Shown: in pieces, positions 35,345 through 44,224 of the stretch
Numbering within the stretch: position 1 is the first letter of the stretch
Layout of the letters: each line of letters begins with the position of its first letter
Source: Haloplanus ruber
Lineage (GTDB): Archaea; Halobacteriota; Halobacteria; Halobacteriales; Haloferacaceae
Direction of reading: 5' to 3'
DNA length: 64,000 nucleotides
Assembly (NCBI RefSeq): GCF_024494725.1
Contig: NZ_JANHDK010000001.1
Span: forward strand, 682,001 to 746,000
The notes under the pieces: model-generated
The model's database searches: none
Seen by the model: only the letters and a program-made list of their open reading frames with translations
Told to the model about the DNA's origin: nothing
Position numbers and translations under genes: made by a program

Positions 35345-35421
35345 TATGCCGTCACCTCGCCGTCGCGTTCGCGGGCCGCCGTCGTCCGGCGCGCCCTCGC
35401 GTTCGCACTCCGCTGGTTCAT
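35344..35421 (-). CDS. Possible 25-aa basic peptide coupled to the acidic small protein
   Basis: ATG at 35421, TAA overlapping the next ATG by one base. The product is arginine/alanine-rich (MNQRSANARARR...). It lies 49 bp downstream of dabA. A GGCTATGT element about 33 bp upstream could be a TATA box. Its short length means it may instead be an untranslated leader; the coupling geometry is the main support. Confidence 0.35.
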   Translation of the reverse strand: MNQRSANARARRTTAARERDGEVTA

Positions 35422-35470
35422 ACCCAGTTTACCGGACGGACGGACATAGCCCTTGGGTCCGCCGGCGAGA

Positions 35471-37861
35471 TCAGTCGTCCGCGACGGCGGGCGACTGTGA
35501 CTCCGGTGCGGTCGCCGACGCGGGGTCTGGCGTCCACGTCGCGTCGCTCTCGTACTGGAAGGCGCGGTGGTCGCGTGTCGGATCGACGACGGTCAGCGAG
35601 AGCCAGTCGTTGTCGAGCAGCGATGCCACCGCCTCCCGGTCGGCGAGAACGCGTTCGACGCGTTCGACGGGCGCGTGGACGACCGTCGAGAGGCGGAGCG
35701 GCTGGTGGTACGGCTCGCCGTCGGGGGTCGTAAGCGACTGACTCGGGAGACCGGTCATCAGGTCGCCACCGTTGCCCTGGTAGACGCCGACGTTGCCGAC
35801 GGGGTTGTGTGTCACCTTCGACCCGCCGCCGTAGACGGCGTTGTCGACCGTCGAAAAGTAGTACTGGGCGTTGATCCACTGGGTGACGACCGCCGGCCCG
35901 GCGAGTATCGCGTCCAGCGCCTCGCCCTCGGGGTCGGTCGACCAGTCGTACGAGTGGAGGAAGGCACGCCCGTCGAGGTCGAGGTCGCTCGTCAGATCGC
36001 GGGGGCCGATGACGAACCCAGCGTTGCCGGCCAGCCCCCACTCGGGGCGGGTCTCGGCCCAGTCGGCGGCACGACGGGCTGTCTCGTCGGCGCCCGCGGC
36101 CCGGTCGGCGCCCATCGACGCGGCGCGTTCGGCGGCCGCGTTCTCGCTCGCGACCGCGAGGTCGGCGCGCAACTGTTCGAGGTCGGCGGCGTGGCTTTCG
36201 GGCACCCCGTCGTCGTACAGGTCGATCTCGTCGGTCGTCGTGTTGTGCTCGGCGGCGAGGAAGACGGTGTCCTCGGGGAGGTCGACCCCGCGTTCGCGGA
36301 GCGCCGCCTTGACCTCGGGATCGTTACAGACGGTCGCGAGCACGCGAGCGCTCGGTCCGCCGGGATTGCCGGCGCAGGCCCCACAGTCGAGGGCTGATCC
36401 GTGGGGGTTGTTGGTCGTCTCGCTGGCGTGGCCGACGAAGACGACGAGGCGGCCGAACGTCGTCCAGCCCATCAGATCGAACGCGGTGGCGGCGTACTCG
36501 ACTTTCTCCTCGGTGGTCAGCCCCACCGGCAGATCACCGGCGTAGGTGTGCTGATGCTGGACTACCGGCTCGCAGAACTCGTGTTCGTCGGGCGCGGCGA
36601 CGGCGTCGAACAGGTCGCGGACGCGGTCGGGGACGAGCGTCCGGGCCGCGAGTGCGAGGCCGTAGCCACTGCCGGCCGTCTCGACGAAGCCGTAGGCCGC
36701 GGCGGCGTTTGCCTCCAGCGCCTCGACGGCCTCGGCGGCGGCCTCGCGGAGGCCCGACCGGTGGTCGTGGCGCTCCCGCGTCTCGTCGTCGACGGGTGAG
36801 GCGACGATGCGGTGCTGTGGGTCGAGGATCGGCGGGCAGGCGTCGACCGGCGCGTCGTCGTACCCCCGGTACTCCATAGGGATGCCAAAGAAGCCGGCGT
36901 AGCCGTCGGTTGCGTAGTTACCCGCCGCTTCGACGTGCCGGCGGATCCCCTCCGAGCGGGTATCGATACAGAAGACCAGTTGGGCGTCCGGGCGCTCCGA
37001 GGCGTCGCTGTCGGTCCGCGACCGCCCCTCGGCGGCGACGGCCTCGACGAGGGACTCGCGGTACGTTGCCTCCCACGCACGCAGGAACGCCCCGGCGATT
37101 TCGTCGGCTGGGGTCGGGTCGGGGTCGGCGTCCGCGGGTTCGACCGCGGCGCCGACGGCGTCGAGCAACGCCAACCGCGTCGCGAGATAGCCCTTCAGCG
37201 TGATCGGGTGCGTCGACTGCCACGCACCGGCGTCGGCGGCGCGCTGCTTGATGAACCCCGCCCAACCCGGGAGGGCGGCCAACTCCGCCTCGAAGACCCC
37301 CTTCCACTGATCGACCGGATACGGCGCTAGCACCGTCTCGATGGCCTCGCCCGGCGTCTCGGGCAGGTCGGTGACGATACCCTGATCGGGAATCTGGCCG
37401 TCGTGCCCGGCCATCGCGCGGAAGACGGCGTAGAACCCGGCCTCGCGGTCCGGCATCGGCCAGCGTGCGTTCCCCTCGTCGAGGAAGGCCGACAGCCACT
37501 TGCTCAACACCCGGTCGACACGGGCGCGGGCAGGGTCGGTGTCGGACTCCCCGCCGTCGGCCGCGTCGGCCACCCGGTCGAGGAGCGTCTCGGGGGCGGC
37601 GTCGTAGCCGACCGCGGCGAGTTCCGAACGGAGCCGTTCGGGGTCGATCCGTCCACGCCGTAGCGCCGTGCGAAACGTCTCGGCCTCGGGATAGCCACGG
37701 CCGCCCAGTAGGTCGGCCGCCTGCCGGACCGCCTCGTCGAACGGCCGGTCCTCGAACCCCGAGAGGGGGTTCGACGTCACGAACGAGTGGATCGGCCAGA
37801 GCGATCCGACGACGGCTGCTGCCTCGTCGATACTGTCGTCGATGGTAGGTTCAGCGTTCAT
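35471..37861 (-). CDS. dabA: Inorganic carbon transporter subunit DabA
   Basis: A 796-residue UPF0753/DUF2309 protein. Its active site looks like a beta-carbonic anhydrase: Cys298 and Asp300 in LVFCIDTRSEG, and His478 and Cys493 in VGHASETTNN and LDCGACAGNPG. The His-Cys spacing of 15 equals that of characterised DabA. In the DAB complex it hydrates CO2 in the cytoplasm, driven by cation flow through DabB, so bicarbonate accumulates. Its start overlaps the end of dabB by 11 bp. Confidence 0.93.
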   Translation of the reverse strand: MNAEPTIDDSIDEAAAVVGSLWPIHSFVTSNPLSGFEDRPFDEAVRQAADLLGGRGYPEAETFRTALRRGRIDPERLRSELAAVGYDAAPETLLDRVADAADGGESDTDPARARVDRVLSKWLSAFLDEGNARWPMPDREAGFYAVFRAMAGHDGQIPDQGIVTDLPETPGEAIETVLAPYPVDQWKGVFEAELAALPGWAGFIKQRAADAGAWQSTHPITLKGYLATRLALLDAVGAAVEPADADPDPTPADEIAGAFLRAWEATYRESLVEAVAAEGRSRTDSDASERPDAQLVFCIDTRSEGIRRHVEAAGNYATDGYAGFFGIPMEYRGYDDAPVDACPPILDPQHRIVASPVDDETRERHDHRSGLREAAAEAVEALEANAAAAYGFVETAGSGYGLALAARTLVPDRVRDLFDAVAAPDEHEFCEPVVQHQHTYAGDLPVGLTTEEKVEYAATAFDLMGWTTFGRLVVFVGHASETTNNPHGSALDCGACAGNPGGPSARVLATVCNDPEVKAALRERGVDLPEDTVFLAAEHNTTTDEIDLYDDGVPESHAADLEQLRADLAVASENAAAERAASMGADRAAGADETARRAADWAETRPEWGLAGNAGFVIGPRDLTSDLDLDGRAFLHSYDWSTDPEGEALDAILAGPAVVTQWINAQYYFSTVDNAVYGGGSKVTHNPVGNVGVYQGNGGDLMTGLPSQSLTTPDGEPYHQPLRLSTVVHAPVERVERVLADREAVASLLDNDWLSLTVVDPTRDHRAFQYESDATWTPDPASATAPESQSPAVADD

Positions 37862-39335
37862 CGTACTCCTCCGTAGCGGTCAACACGGTGTCGGGTGCCG
37901 GCTGGCTGGCGTTCAAAAGCGTCGCGTAGAGCCACCGGCTGCGTTCGTGGATACCGGCCTCGGTGCCAACGTAGACGGCAATGAAGACGGCGGCGACGAG
38001 GCCGTGGACGGCGGTCAGTTCCGTCGGTGCCGCGGCGACGGGCAGCAGTCCCGAGACGGCATGGTAGACCCCGGCATAGACGACGATGGCCGGGACGAAG
38101 ACGAGCGGCACGGCCCCGTAGCGGACGGGGGCCGAAAGCCCGGTGTGCCGGACTGCGCTGCGGGCCGCGTGGAGCGTGGTAAAGACCACGAAGATGACCA
38201 ACAGGAGGCCGCTGTCGACCGTCGTTCCTTTGCCGGTCAGCGCCGCGAACAGCACGCCGCCGACGAGACCGGTCAGCAGGGTGACGACGACGCCGCCGAC
38301 GCCCGTCTCGCTCGTCGCGGAGGCCTCCGCCCCGGGCGTGGTGCGTTCGACGCGTGCGCCCGAACTCAGGAACTGATAGGCCTTGTAGCAGCCGTGCAGG
38401 ATGAGGTGGGTGACGGCAGCCCCGAAGAAGCCGAGACCGGCCTGGACGATCATAAAGCCCATCTGGCCGACCGTCGAGCAGCCGAGTTCGCCCTTGATGT
38501 CCGTCCGAACTGACTTCATGAGCTTTCCGGCAACGGCGCTGGTCGCCCCGACGACCACCACGGCGAGCATGAGCGTGGTGTCGACGGTGAGGACGGGGGC
38601 AAAGCGGGTCAGCAGGATCCCGCCCGCGTTGACGAAGCCGGCGTGCATCAGCGCCGACGCCGGCGTCGGGGCGGTCATCGAGGAGAGCAGCCACCCGTGG
38701 AAGGGGACGAGCGCGGACTGCACCATCGCCGCGAGCACGAGCGCCGCGGCGGCGACCAGCCAGACGGGGCCGCCGAGCGACCCGGTGGCCGCGACGATTC
38801 CGGTGATCGTGGTCGCGCCGGTCGCCCACCACAGCGCCGTCAGCGCGACGCCGAGGAGCGCGCTGCTGGCGAGAAAGTACGTCCGCGCGATCCGTGCGGC
38901 CGCCTGCGCCTGGGTCCAGCCGTCGGCGATGCCCACGAGCCGCGACATCAGCAGTCCCATCGCCAGCCACAGGAGTCCGAACAGGGCGACGTGGTCGGCC
39001 GCGACCAGCCCCATCACGGCGACCGTGAACCCGAACACGGTGTAGAAAAACGTCGTTTCGTGCGCGCTTCCGGCCATGTAGCGCCGCGAGTAGCTGTGGA
39101 CGATGCCACTGAAGAACGTGACGGCCACCCACAGCAGGACGGTCAGCCCGTCGACGGCGACGACCCCCGGGACGGCCCACGAAGCCCCGGCGGTTCGGAC
39201 GTAGACGGCGAGCGTGGCGACACTCGCCACGAACAGCGACCACACGAGCCACGTGAGTGCGACCGGTGCGAGCGGTGACGTTGCCGTCGCGTCCGGGAGC
39301 GATCCGACCGTCGTCGTCGAGTGTTCTCCTGACAT
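37851..39335 (-). CDS. dabB: DabB, proton/sodium-conducting membrane subunit
   Basis: A 494-residue membrane protein of the NuoL/MrpA/ND5 antiporter-like family, with about 13 hydrophobic helices. Conserved positions include the MSRLVGIADGWTQAQAA region, the SALVPFHGWLLSSMTAPTPASA segment with the proton-channel histidine and lysine-like sites, and HLILHGCYKAYQFLSSG. Paired with DabA it forms the DAB pump, in which cation influx powers CO2 capture. It is the first gene of the dabBA operon, with an Lrp-type regulator 180 bp upstream. Confidence 0.92.
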   Translation of the reverse strand: MSGEHSTTTVGSLPDATATSPLAPVALTWLVWSLFVASVATLAVYVRTAGASWAVPGVVAVDGLTVLLWVAVTFFSGIVHSYSRRYMAGSAHETTFFYTVFGFTVAVMGLVAADHVALFGLLWLAMGLLMSRLVGIADGWTQAQAAARIARTYFLASSALLGVALTALWWATGATTITGIVAATGSLGGPVWLVAAAALVLAAMVQSALVPFHGWLLSSMTAPTPASALMHAGFVNAGGILLTRFAPVLTVDTTLMLAVVVVGATSAVAGKLMKSVRTDIKGELGCSTVGQMGFMIVQAGLGFFGAAVTHLILHGCYKAYQFLSSGARVERTTPGAEASATSETGVGGVVVTLLTGLVGGVLFAALTGKGTTVDSGLLLVIFVVFTTLHAARSAVRHTGLSAPVRYGAVPLVFVPAIVVYAGVYHAVSGLLPVAAAPTELTAVHGLVAAVFIAVYVGTEAGIHERSRWLYATLLNASQPAPDTVLTATEEYDER

Positions 39336-39515
39336 CGTTCGCGTCCGACGGGAGGGGCGACCGGGACGAACCCGGACGACCGTTCCCGGTCGTGTCTACC
39401 CAAGTGTACGAACAGAATGTCTATTAAATCTATCTATACTACCATATCGTTACACAAAATGCGTATTATAGAACATTATGTTTTCTGAGCGGTGCGGCGA
39501 CGGGGGGACTGCCAG
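39336..39515 (-). promoter_or_regulatory. Promoter region of dabBA, AT-rich
   Basis: A 180-bp gap between the Lrp gene end and dabB, with a markedly AT-rich core (39411-39482). TATA-like stretches include CTATTAAATCTATC (39421-39434). AACAT-T-ATGTT at 39472-39482 is an 11-bp palindrome that could be an Lrp operator. No AT-rich element lies at -26 from the dabB start, so a leader of some tens of bases is likely. Confidence 0.5.
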
Positions 39516-39989
39516 TCAGTCCTCTTTCTCGGCGTCGAACGTCCCGAACGGCGTCGTCTCGTGGCTTCGGACGAGCACTTCGTCGGCCACGGTCAGTCCC
39601 ATGTCGAGAAGTTCCTGTGCCACGGGCGTGATGTCGCTATCAGACTCGCCGACGACGGTCACGAGGAGGTTCTGTTCGCCGGTGACCAGTTCCTGGACCG
39701 AGACGACACCGTCGATGGCCAGAATATCGGGTAACGTGTCGCCGCGTTCGGGAATCGAGGCGGTGCAGTAGAGCAACATCCGGAGCGGATATCCCGACTG
39801 CTGGTAGTCGACGTCGGCGCTGTACCCCTTGATGACGCCGTCGTCTTCGAGTCGCTGGATGCGCTTGCGAACGGTGCTGTCCGAGGTGCCGGTTCGTTCC
39901 GCGATGTCGCCGGACGACATGTTTCGGGCGTCCTCCTGGAGCGCGTACAGGATCGCTCTGTCCACGTCGTCGATTGCCTCGTCGCTCAT
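39516..39989 (-). CDS. Lrp/AsnC family transcriptional regulator
   Basis: A 157-residue protein. Residues 1-60 are the winged HTH (DVDRAILYALQEDARNMSSG, then TGTSDSTVRKRIQRLEDDGV); residues about 65-150 are the RAM ligand-binding domain. It binds as an octamer-like complex and senses amino acids or other small ligands. Being immediately upstream of dabBA on the same strand, it may regulate them. Confidence 0.92.
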   Translation of the reverse strand: MSDEAIDDVDRAILYALQEDARNMSSGDIAERTGTSDSTVRKRIQRLEDDGVIKGYSADVDYQQSGYPLRMLLYCTASIPERGDTLPDILAIDGVVSVQELVTGEQNLLVTVVGESDSDITPVAQELLDMGLTVADEVLVRSHETTPFGTFDAEKED

Positions 39990-40170
39990 ACGTGGTCGTC
40001 CGCGACGGGACCACTTGAGGGTGGCTCACGTCCCACGACGGGTCACGGCCGGGAGGCACAGCCCACGGCAGTCACGCACCCGGCCACGTAGCGTCCGACC
40101 GAGGATCATCGCTTTGATAATCCAGATGAAAATTTGCCCCGCTTTTCGTCGTTCGCCACGAGGCGATGGT

Positions 40171-40473
40171 ATGGAATACGAGATTGGGGCGGACGAAGCG
40201 GTGAGCACGGTGGTGGTGCGTGCGGTGAGCGCCGTCGAAGGCCGTGATCCGCTGTCGCTCCGACCGCTCGTCGAGATACTCGACCCCGATGCGTTGGACG
40301 CGCTGTTCGGGGCACGGACCGACGGCACCCCCCGGCCGGGTGGCCGCCTCACGTTCGTTTACGGCAAGTGCCGGGTCACGGTCGATAACGGTGAGTACCT
40401 CACGCTACACCCTATCGACTCCCGGAGCCGCAACGAACGCGGCCCCGGAGCCACCGAGGGATCAAACCGCTGA
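40171..40473 (+). CDS. HalOD1 output domain protein
   Basis: A 100-residue protein that matches the HalOD1 domain over its whole length: VSTVVVRAVSAVEGRDP, LVEILDPDALDALF, then GGRLTFVYGKCRVTVDNGEYLTL. This haloarchaea-specific domain occurs alone or at the C-terminus of signalling proteins; its biochemical role is unknown. ATG at 40171; a TTTGATAATCC stretch is 50 bp upstream. Confidence 0.83.
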   Translation: MEYEIGADEAVSTVVVRAVSAVEGRDPLSLRPLVEILDPDALDALFGARTDGTPRPGGRLTFVYGKCRVTVDNGEYLTLHPIDSRSRNERGPGATEGSNR

Positions 40474-40518
40474 GTGGCCAGCGGCCGGGTGACCGCCGGG
40501 CACGGACAGCCGGCGGTC

Positions 40519-41322
40519 TCACGTCGCGGGGTCACGCTCGGTCAAGAGCCCCTGTGCCATGAGTCGGCGGGCGATGACGACGAGACCGTTTCCGAATCCC
40601 TCGCCGAAGATTGCCTGTTCGGCTTTCGTGTCCGGCATGATGGAACTCACGAGAATCGTCGAGCGGTCGATCAACAACAGACGGCCGATTGCGGCCTCGT
40701 CTTCGGTGGCGTCCTCGCCGTGTAACCACTCTAGCCCCGAGATGAACGTCGTGGCGTCGGGGACGGCGGTCTGAATCTGTTCTTGTAGCGGTTCGGTCAG
40801 CGCCCCGATGAGCAACTCGACGTCGCTGCCGACCTCGTCGAGGGCGGCGATGAGATCCGCCGTCAACAGCGATTCGTCACCGATCACGAGGACGACTTCC
40901 TCGGTCGCCGTCTCGATGAGTTCCTCCGTCCGGTTTTCGATCCCCTCGTTCCCGGACATCGCCCACACCTCCTGCACCGGCGTTTCGTCGCTGTCGTTGT
41001 CGACTTCGATGGTATCGAGGGCGTCGTGAAGGCGCTCGACGCGGGCCTCGTACTGATCGCGCAGAGTCTCGGTCGCTTCGTCCAGTGGGACCGCACGAAA
41101 CTGCTGTGGACTCGAGTGTTGGACCTGGACCAAGCCCTGTGCTTCTAACACCCGGATCGCGTCGTACACCCGCGTTCGGGGCACTTCCGTCATCTGGCTG
41201 AGCTTCTTGGCCGTTCCCGTATCGACCCGTGAGAGACCCACGAAACACCGTGCCTCGTACTCCTTCAGCCCGAGTTGCTGGAGTGTTTCAATCGCCTCGT
41301 CGATGTCTTCGGATACGTTCAT
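40519..41322 (-). CDS. TrmB-family transcriptional regulator
   Basis: A 267-residue protein. N-terminal winged HTH of the TrmB/MarR type (QLGLKEYEARCFVGLSRVDT, then EVPRTRVYDAIRVLEAQGLV), a coiled segment (about 85-115), and an effector region like the phospholipase D-type fold of short TrmB proteins (EEVVLVIGDESLL, GRLLLIDRSTILVSSIM). TrmB proteins often respond to sugars. Start at 41322 (MNVSED). No sugar transporter is adjacent, so the target is unknown. Confidence 0.87.
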   Translation of the reverse strand: MNVSEDIDEAIETLQQLGLKEYEARCFVGLSRVDTGTAKKLSQMTEVPRTRVYDAIRVLEAQGLVQVQHSSPQQFRAVPLDEATETLRDQYEARVERLHDALDTIEVDNDSDETPVQEVWAMSGNEGIENRTEELIETATEEVVLVIGDESLLTADLIAALDEVGSDVELLIGALTEPLQEQIQTAVPDATTFISGLEWLHGEDATEDEAAIGRLLLIDRSTILVSSIMPDTKAEQAIFGEGFGNGLVVIARRLMAQGLLTERDPAT

Positions 41323-41909
41323 TGTGTCCCAACCGCCCCGTTGTCGCGAGCCGTGGTCCCGTGCTCGAACGCCCATGCTAGCCTGTCGCGGTCGGGCACC
41401 ACCTTCGGCCGCGTCCCGTGTCGGTGTGTCGCGGTTGTGGGAAGCCCCACTTTCCCGGCGGAAGGCCCACCCAATCGACGACTGACCGCGGTCCCGGGAA
41501 CGTAGTCGTCGACGCTCCGTCTCATATCGGGCAGTACAGAGGCGCTTCCATCGGTGTCAAGCATACGTAGCGCATGATCGGTTGTCCATTCGGGCAGTTA
41601 CTCGTGTGACAGCCCCTACTATGCCGCCCACAAAAAATGTTACCTGTGAGAAATGTCAATAAATTACGCGTGCACATCGTTTTTGATTAACCGGGTTACA
41701 GAGGTGGGACGCCCCCCGCACCGCTGGGAGGCACACGATTCGATCAACACGGTGGTCCGACGGCCGTTACCGTCGCCGCGGACGGCGAGCGGTCGGACGT
41801 TCACGTCGCCGGCCCTCCAGTCGGGTCGGACTCCGCCCACCCGCTCCCCGTAGTCGGGGCTGATGCCCTCGATTCGTCGGGCTGAAACGCTCGTTCGTCG
41901 ACACCCCGC
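41323..41909. other. 587-bp region without a convincing gene
   Basis: Contains the TrmB promoter side. AT-rich DNA lies at 41628-41700 (with AAAAAATGTTACC and AATAAATTACG), which looks like a promoter. A frame on the minus strand, 41319-41564, would give 81 residues and overlap the TrmB start by 4 bp, but it is not acidic and has atypical codon use. A small TCGCCG/CGGCGA hairpin is at 41773-41788. Nothing else recognised. Confidence 0.5.
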
Positions 41910-42338
41910 TCACAACTCGTTCGCTACCCCCGCATCGACGACGGTGAGTTTGACCTGGTGAACGCCTTTCAGTGGCCGAATCCGGGACAGTAGCTCCTCG
42001 ATCCGTTCACCCGTCCCGTCGACGGCAATCGACTCTAGACAGAGGTGGTCGCTGAGATGGACGTGATGTACTGCGATGATAGTCTCGGTGAAGTCGTGTT
42101 GTAACTCGGTCATCTCGTCGGTCACGCCGCTGTGGTCGTGTTCGTAGAGAACGACCACGGTGCCGCTGAGGCTCCCCGAGAGGTCGGTCTGTCGACTGAA
42201 GTCCGTGACGAACGCCCGGAGGGCGTCTCTGGTCGCCTCTGAGCGGCTGTCGTACTCGCCAGCGTCTACCACCTCATCGAGTTCGGTGAGCAGACTCGGT
42301 GGGAGCGTGACGCTCATTCGGTCGACGTCTTGGCTCAT
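41910..42338 (-). CDS. nikR: Nickel-responsive regulator NikR
   Basis: A 142-residue regulator. N-terminal ribbon-helix-helix (DRMSVTLPPSLLTELDEVV), then an ACT-like nickel-binding domain with the ligands in order: a His in TELQHDF, two in HHVHLSDHLC, and the Cys of that same motif. On binding Ni2+ it represses nickel uptake genes. It is divergent from the nickel ECF transporter operon, which it presumably controls. A CTAAACG element 23-33 bp before the start on the minus strand fits a leaderless mRNA. Confidence 0.93.
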   Translation of the reverse strand: MSQDVDRMSVTLPPSLLTELDEVVDAGEYDSRSEATRDALRAFVTDFSRQTDLSGSLSGTVVVLYEHDHSGVTDEMTELQHDFTETIIAVHHVHLSDHLCLESIAVDGTGERIEELLSRIRPLKGVHQVKLTVVDAGVANEL

Positions 42339-42408
42339 GACCTGGCCTTTTTCCAGCAGCCGTTTAGTCGTTGGTAGCGCCGGTCTGGTGTCTCCGTCAT
42401 ACCGCACA

Positions 42409-42435
42409 GTATTACGATTTGGAAGAAAAGTATTA
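42409..42435. promoter_or_regulatory. Candidate NikR operator in the nikR-nikM intergenic region
   Basis: Two copies of GTATTA, at 42409-42414 and 42430-42435, in the same orientation and 21 bp apart (two helical turns). The second overlaps the likely TATA element of nikM (31-36 bp before its ATG). Known NikR boxes are inverted, so the direct orientation is unusual. Confidence 0.45.
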
Positions 42436-42465
42436 TTGCCGCGCCACATGACGCGCCAGATACGA

Positions 42466-43119
42466 ATGCACATCCCGGATGGATTCCTGGACCCGTGGGT
42501 GGCGGGCCTCCTCTGGCTCGGTTCCGGCGTCGCCATCGGCCTCGCAGTGAGACGCGCTCGCGACGAACTCGGGGACGAACGAACGCCGCTGCTCGGGGTC
42601 GTGGCGGCGGGCATCTTCGCTGCACAGATGCTGAACTGGCCGATTCCGGGTGGGACCAGCGCACACTTCGTGGGCGGTGCGTTCGCTGGTATGCTCCTCG
42701 GCCCATCTCTCGGCGTCCTCGCGATGACCGCCGTCGTGACGATACAGGCGCTCGTGTTCGGCGATGGGGGCATTATCGCGCTCGGCGGGAACCTCTTCGC
42801 GATGGCTGTCGTCGACGTCCTCGTCGGGTACGCCCTCTTCCGGGCACTCCGAGGCGTCCACGAAACCGGCGCTGCGTTCGTCGCGGGGTGGGGAGCGATC
42901 ACCGCCGCGGCGCTGGCCGTCGGCGTCGGCGTCGGGCTTTCCTCGGCGTTCAGCTACGAGTTGAGCGTAACCGTTCCCATCATGGTCGTCGGCCACGCGT
43001 TGTTGGGCCTCGTCGAGGGCGCGATTACGGCAGCGGTCTACGGCTACGTCGCGAACGCTCGCCCGGACCTCGTTCTCGGGCGGGGCGACGACTCGCTGTC
43101 CCTGGAGGTGGGGCTGTGA
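42466..43119 (+). CDS. nikM: Nickel ECF transporter substrate-binding subunit (NikM/CbiM)
   Basis: A 217-residue membrane protein with about seven hydrophobic segments. Its N-terminus is MHIPDGFLDP, in which the amino group, His2 and the following His of other members form the metal site, so translation should begin at 42466; an in-frame ATG at 42448 would add six residues and bury this site. LNWPIPGGTSAHFVGGA holds another conserved His. The CbiM family carries Ni2+ or Co2+; NikR next door favours nickel. Confidence 0.9.
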   Translation: MHIPDGFLDPWVAGLLWLGSGVAIGLAVRRARDELGDERTPLLGVVAAGIFAAQMLNWPIPGGTSAHFVGGAFAGMLLGPSLGVLAMTAVVTIQALVFGDGGIIALGGNLFAMAVVDVLVGYALFRALRGVHETGAAFVAGWGAITAAALAVGVGVGLSSAFSYELSVTVPIMVVGHALLGLVEGAITAAVYGYVANARPDLVLGRGDDSLSLEVGL

Positions 43120-43415
43120 GCGCCCTCGTGTCGGACTCGTGGGAGCGACGGGCGCTTCTCGGACTGCTCGTCCTCGTCGTCTTGGCCCCCGTGTTCGGCT
43201 GGGCGTCCGGCGTCGTCGGATACACCGAGCCGCTCGAAACCGCCGCCGCCGAGACCGGTGCGTCCGATGCGGCCGATCCGATCACCCCCGGACTGCTCCC
43301 GGAGTACGCCGTGCCCGGCCTCAACCCGCCGCTCGGAACGCTCGTCTCGGCGGCCGTCGGGACGGCACTCACGCTGGCGGTTGCAGTTGGGGGCGGTCGC
43401 CTCCTCGAACGGTGA
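43116..43415 (+). CDS. nikN: Nickel ECF transporter accessory subunit (PDGLE/NikN-like)
   Basis: A 99-residue protein with two hydrophobic segments (about 12-32 and 75-95) and a polar outer loop. It corresponds to the PDGLE/CbiN-like small component found between M and Q subunits. It starts with GTG at 43116, overlapping the nikM stop by 4 bp (GTGA), and the next gene starts in the same way. Confidence 0.78.
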   Translation: MSALVSDSWERRALLGLLVLVVLAPVFGWASGVVGYTEPLETAAAETGASDAADPITPGLLPEYAVPGLNPPLGTLVSAAVGTALTLAVAVGGGRLLER

Positions 43416-44224
43416 CCGGCGTCGTCGGCCGCTCGGTCGAATCCATCACGGGGGCGCTTCGGACTGTCTTCACGGCCGAGCAGGTGGCCTCGGCCGACGG
43501 ATTGCTCCAGCGACGCGACCCTCGCGTCGCCGTGTGTTCGGTCGCCGGCCTCGCGCTGGCGGTGATGATCACCCGCACCATCGCGGTTACCCTCTGTTTC
43601 GGCGCCGTGACGGTGATTCTGGCGAGGCTATCGGCCGTGCCACTCCGACGGTTGCTCGCACGTTCGCTGGCCGTCCCGCTCGTCTCCGCCGTTATCGTTC
43701 TCCCGCAGGTCGTGGTATTGCCCGGAGACACGCTCGTGCGGGCGTTCGGGCTTTCGGTCACCGTCGACGGCGTCGCGTACGTCGTCCTGTTCACGCTCCG
43801 TGTCGGCGTCGGCGTCGCGTTGCTCTCGCTGATCGTGATGACGACACCGTTCTCGGCGGTCGTTGCGGCCATGCGGGAACTGCACGTTCCGGTCGCTCTC
43901 GTGTGGGTCATCGCCGTCACCTATCGGTATCTGTTTCTGTTTTTCGACGAGTTACAGCGGCTCGTGCTGGCGCGGAACAGTCGCACGACCGGACGCTCGA
44001 GCCTCCGTGGCGGATGGCGCGACGCAAAACGGCTCGTCGGGACGTTCCTGTTACGGACACTCGACCGTGGCGAACGCGTCGGCCGCGCGATGCAGGCCCG
44101 TGGCGGTGCCCGACCACCGTCACCGTACAGCCGGTCACGGACCGTCGATAGGGGCGATTACGCGCTAGTCGCACTCGCCGTCATCGCCGTCGTCGGCTCG
44201 GGGGTGGTCCGATGGGGCCTGTGA
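43412..44224 (+). CDS. nikQ: Nickel ECF transporter transmembrane subunit (CbiQ/NikQ)
   Basis: A 270-residue T component with about five to six helices. The coupling region is visible as RNSRTTGRSS and RAMQARGG (the Ala-Arg-Gly motif contacting the ATPase). Starts with GTG at 43412 (GTGA overlap with nikN). Its end overlaps nikO by 13 bp. Confidence 0.88.
   Translation: MTGVVGRSVESITGALRTVFTAEQVASADGLLQRRDPRVAVCSVAGLALAVMITRTIAVTLCFGAVTVILARLSAVPLRRLLARSLAVPLVSAVIVLPQVVVLPGDTLVRAFGLSVTVDGVAYVVLFTLRVGVGVALLSLIVMTTPFSAVVAAMRELHVPVALVWVIAVTYRYLFLFFDELQRLVLARNSRTTGRSSLRGGWRDAKRLVGTFLLRTLDRGERVGRAMQARGGARPPSPYSRSRTVDRGDYALVALAVIAVVGSGVVRWGL

Noticed and set aside
41319-41564. 81-codon frame upstream of TrmB with ATGA overlap
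   Set aside because: Not acidic, mixed codon use (several A/T third positions), no domain. Kept only as a note in the intergenic region.
41773-41788. Hairpin TCGCCG/CGGCGA as a terminator
   Set aside because: Short stem, no T-run, and such GC repeats are common by chance here.
42448-42465. Earlier ATG for nikM
   Set aside because: It would mask the MHIPDG N-terminus whose Met1-His2 is needed for metal binding in this family.
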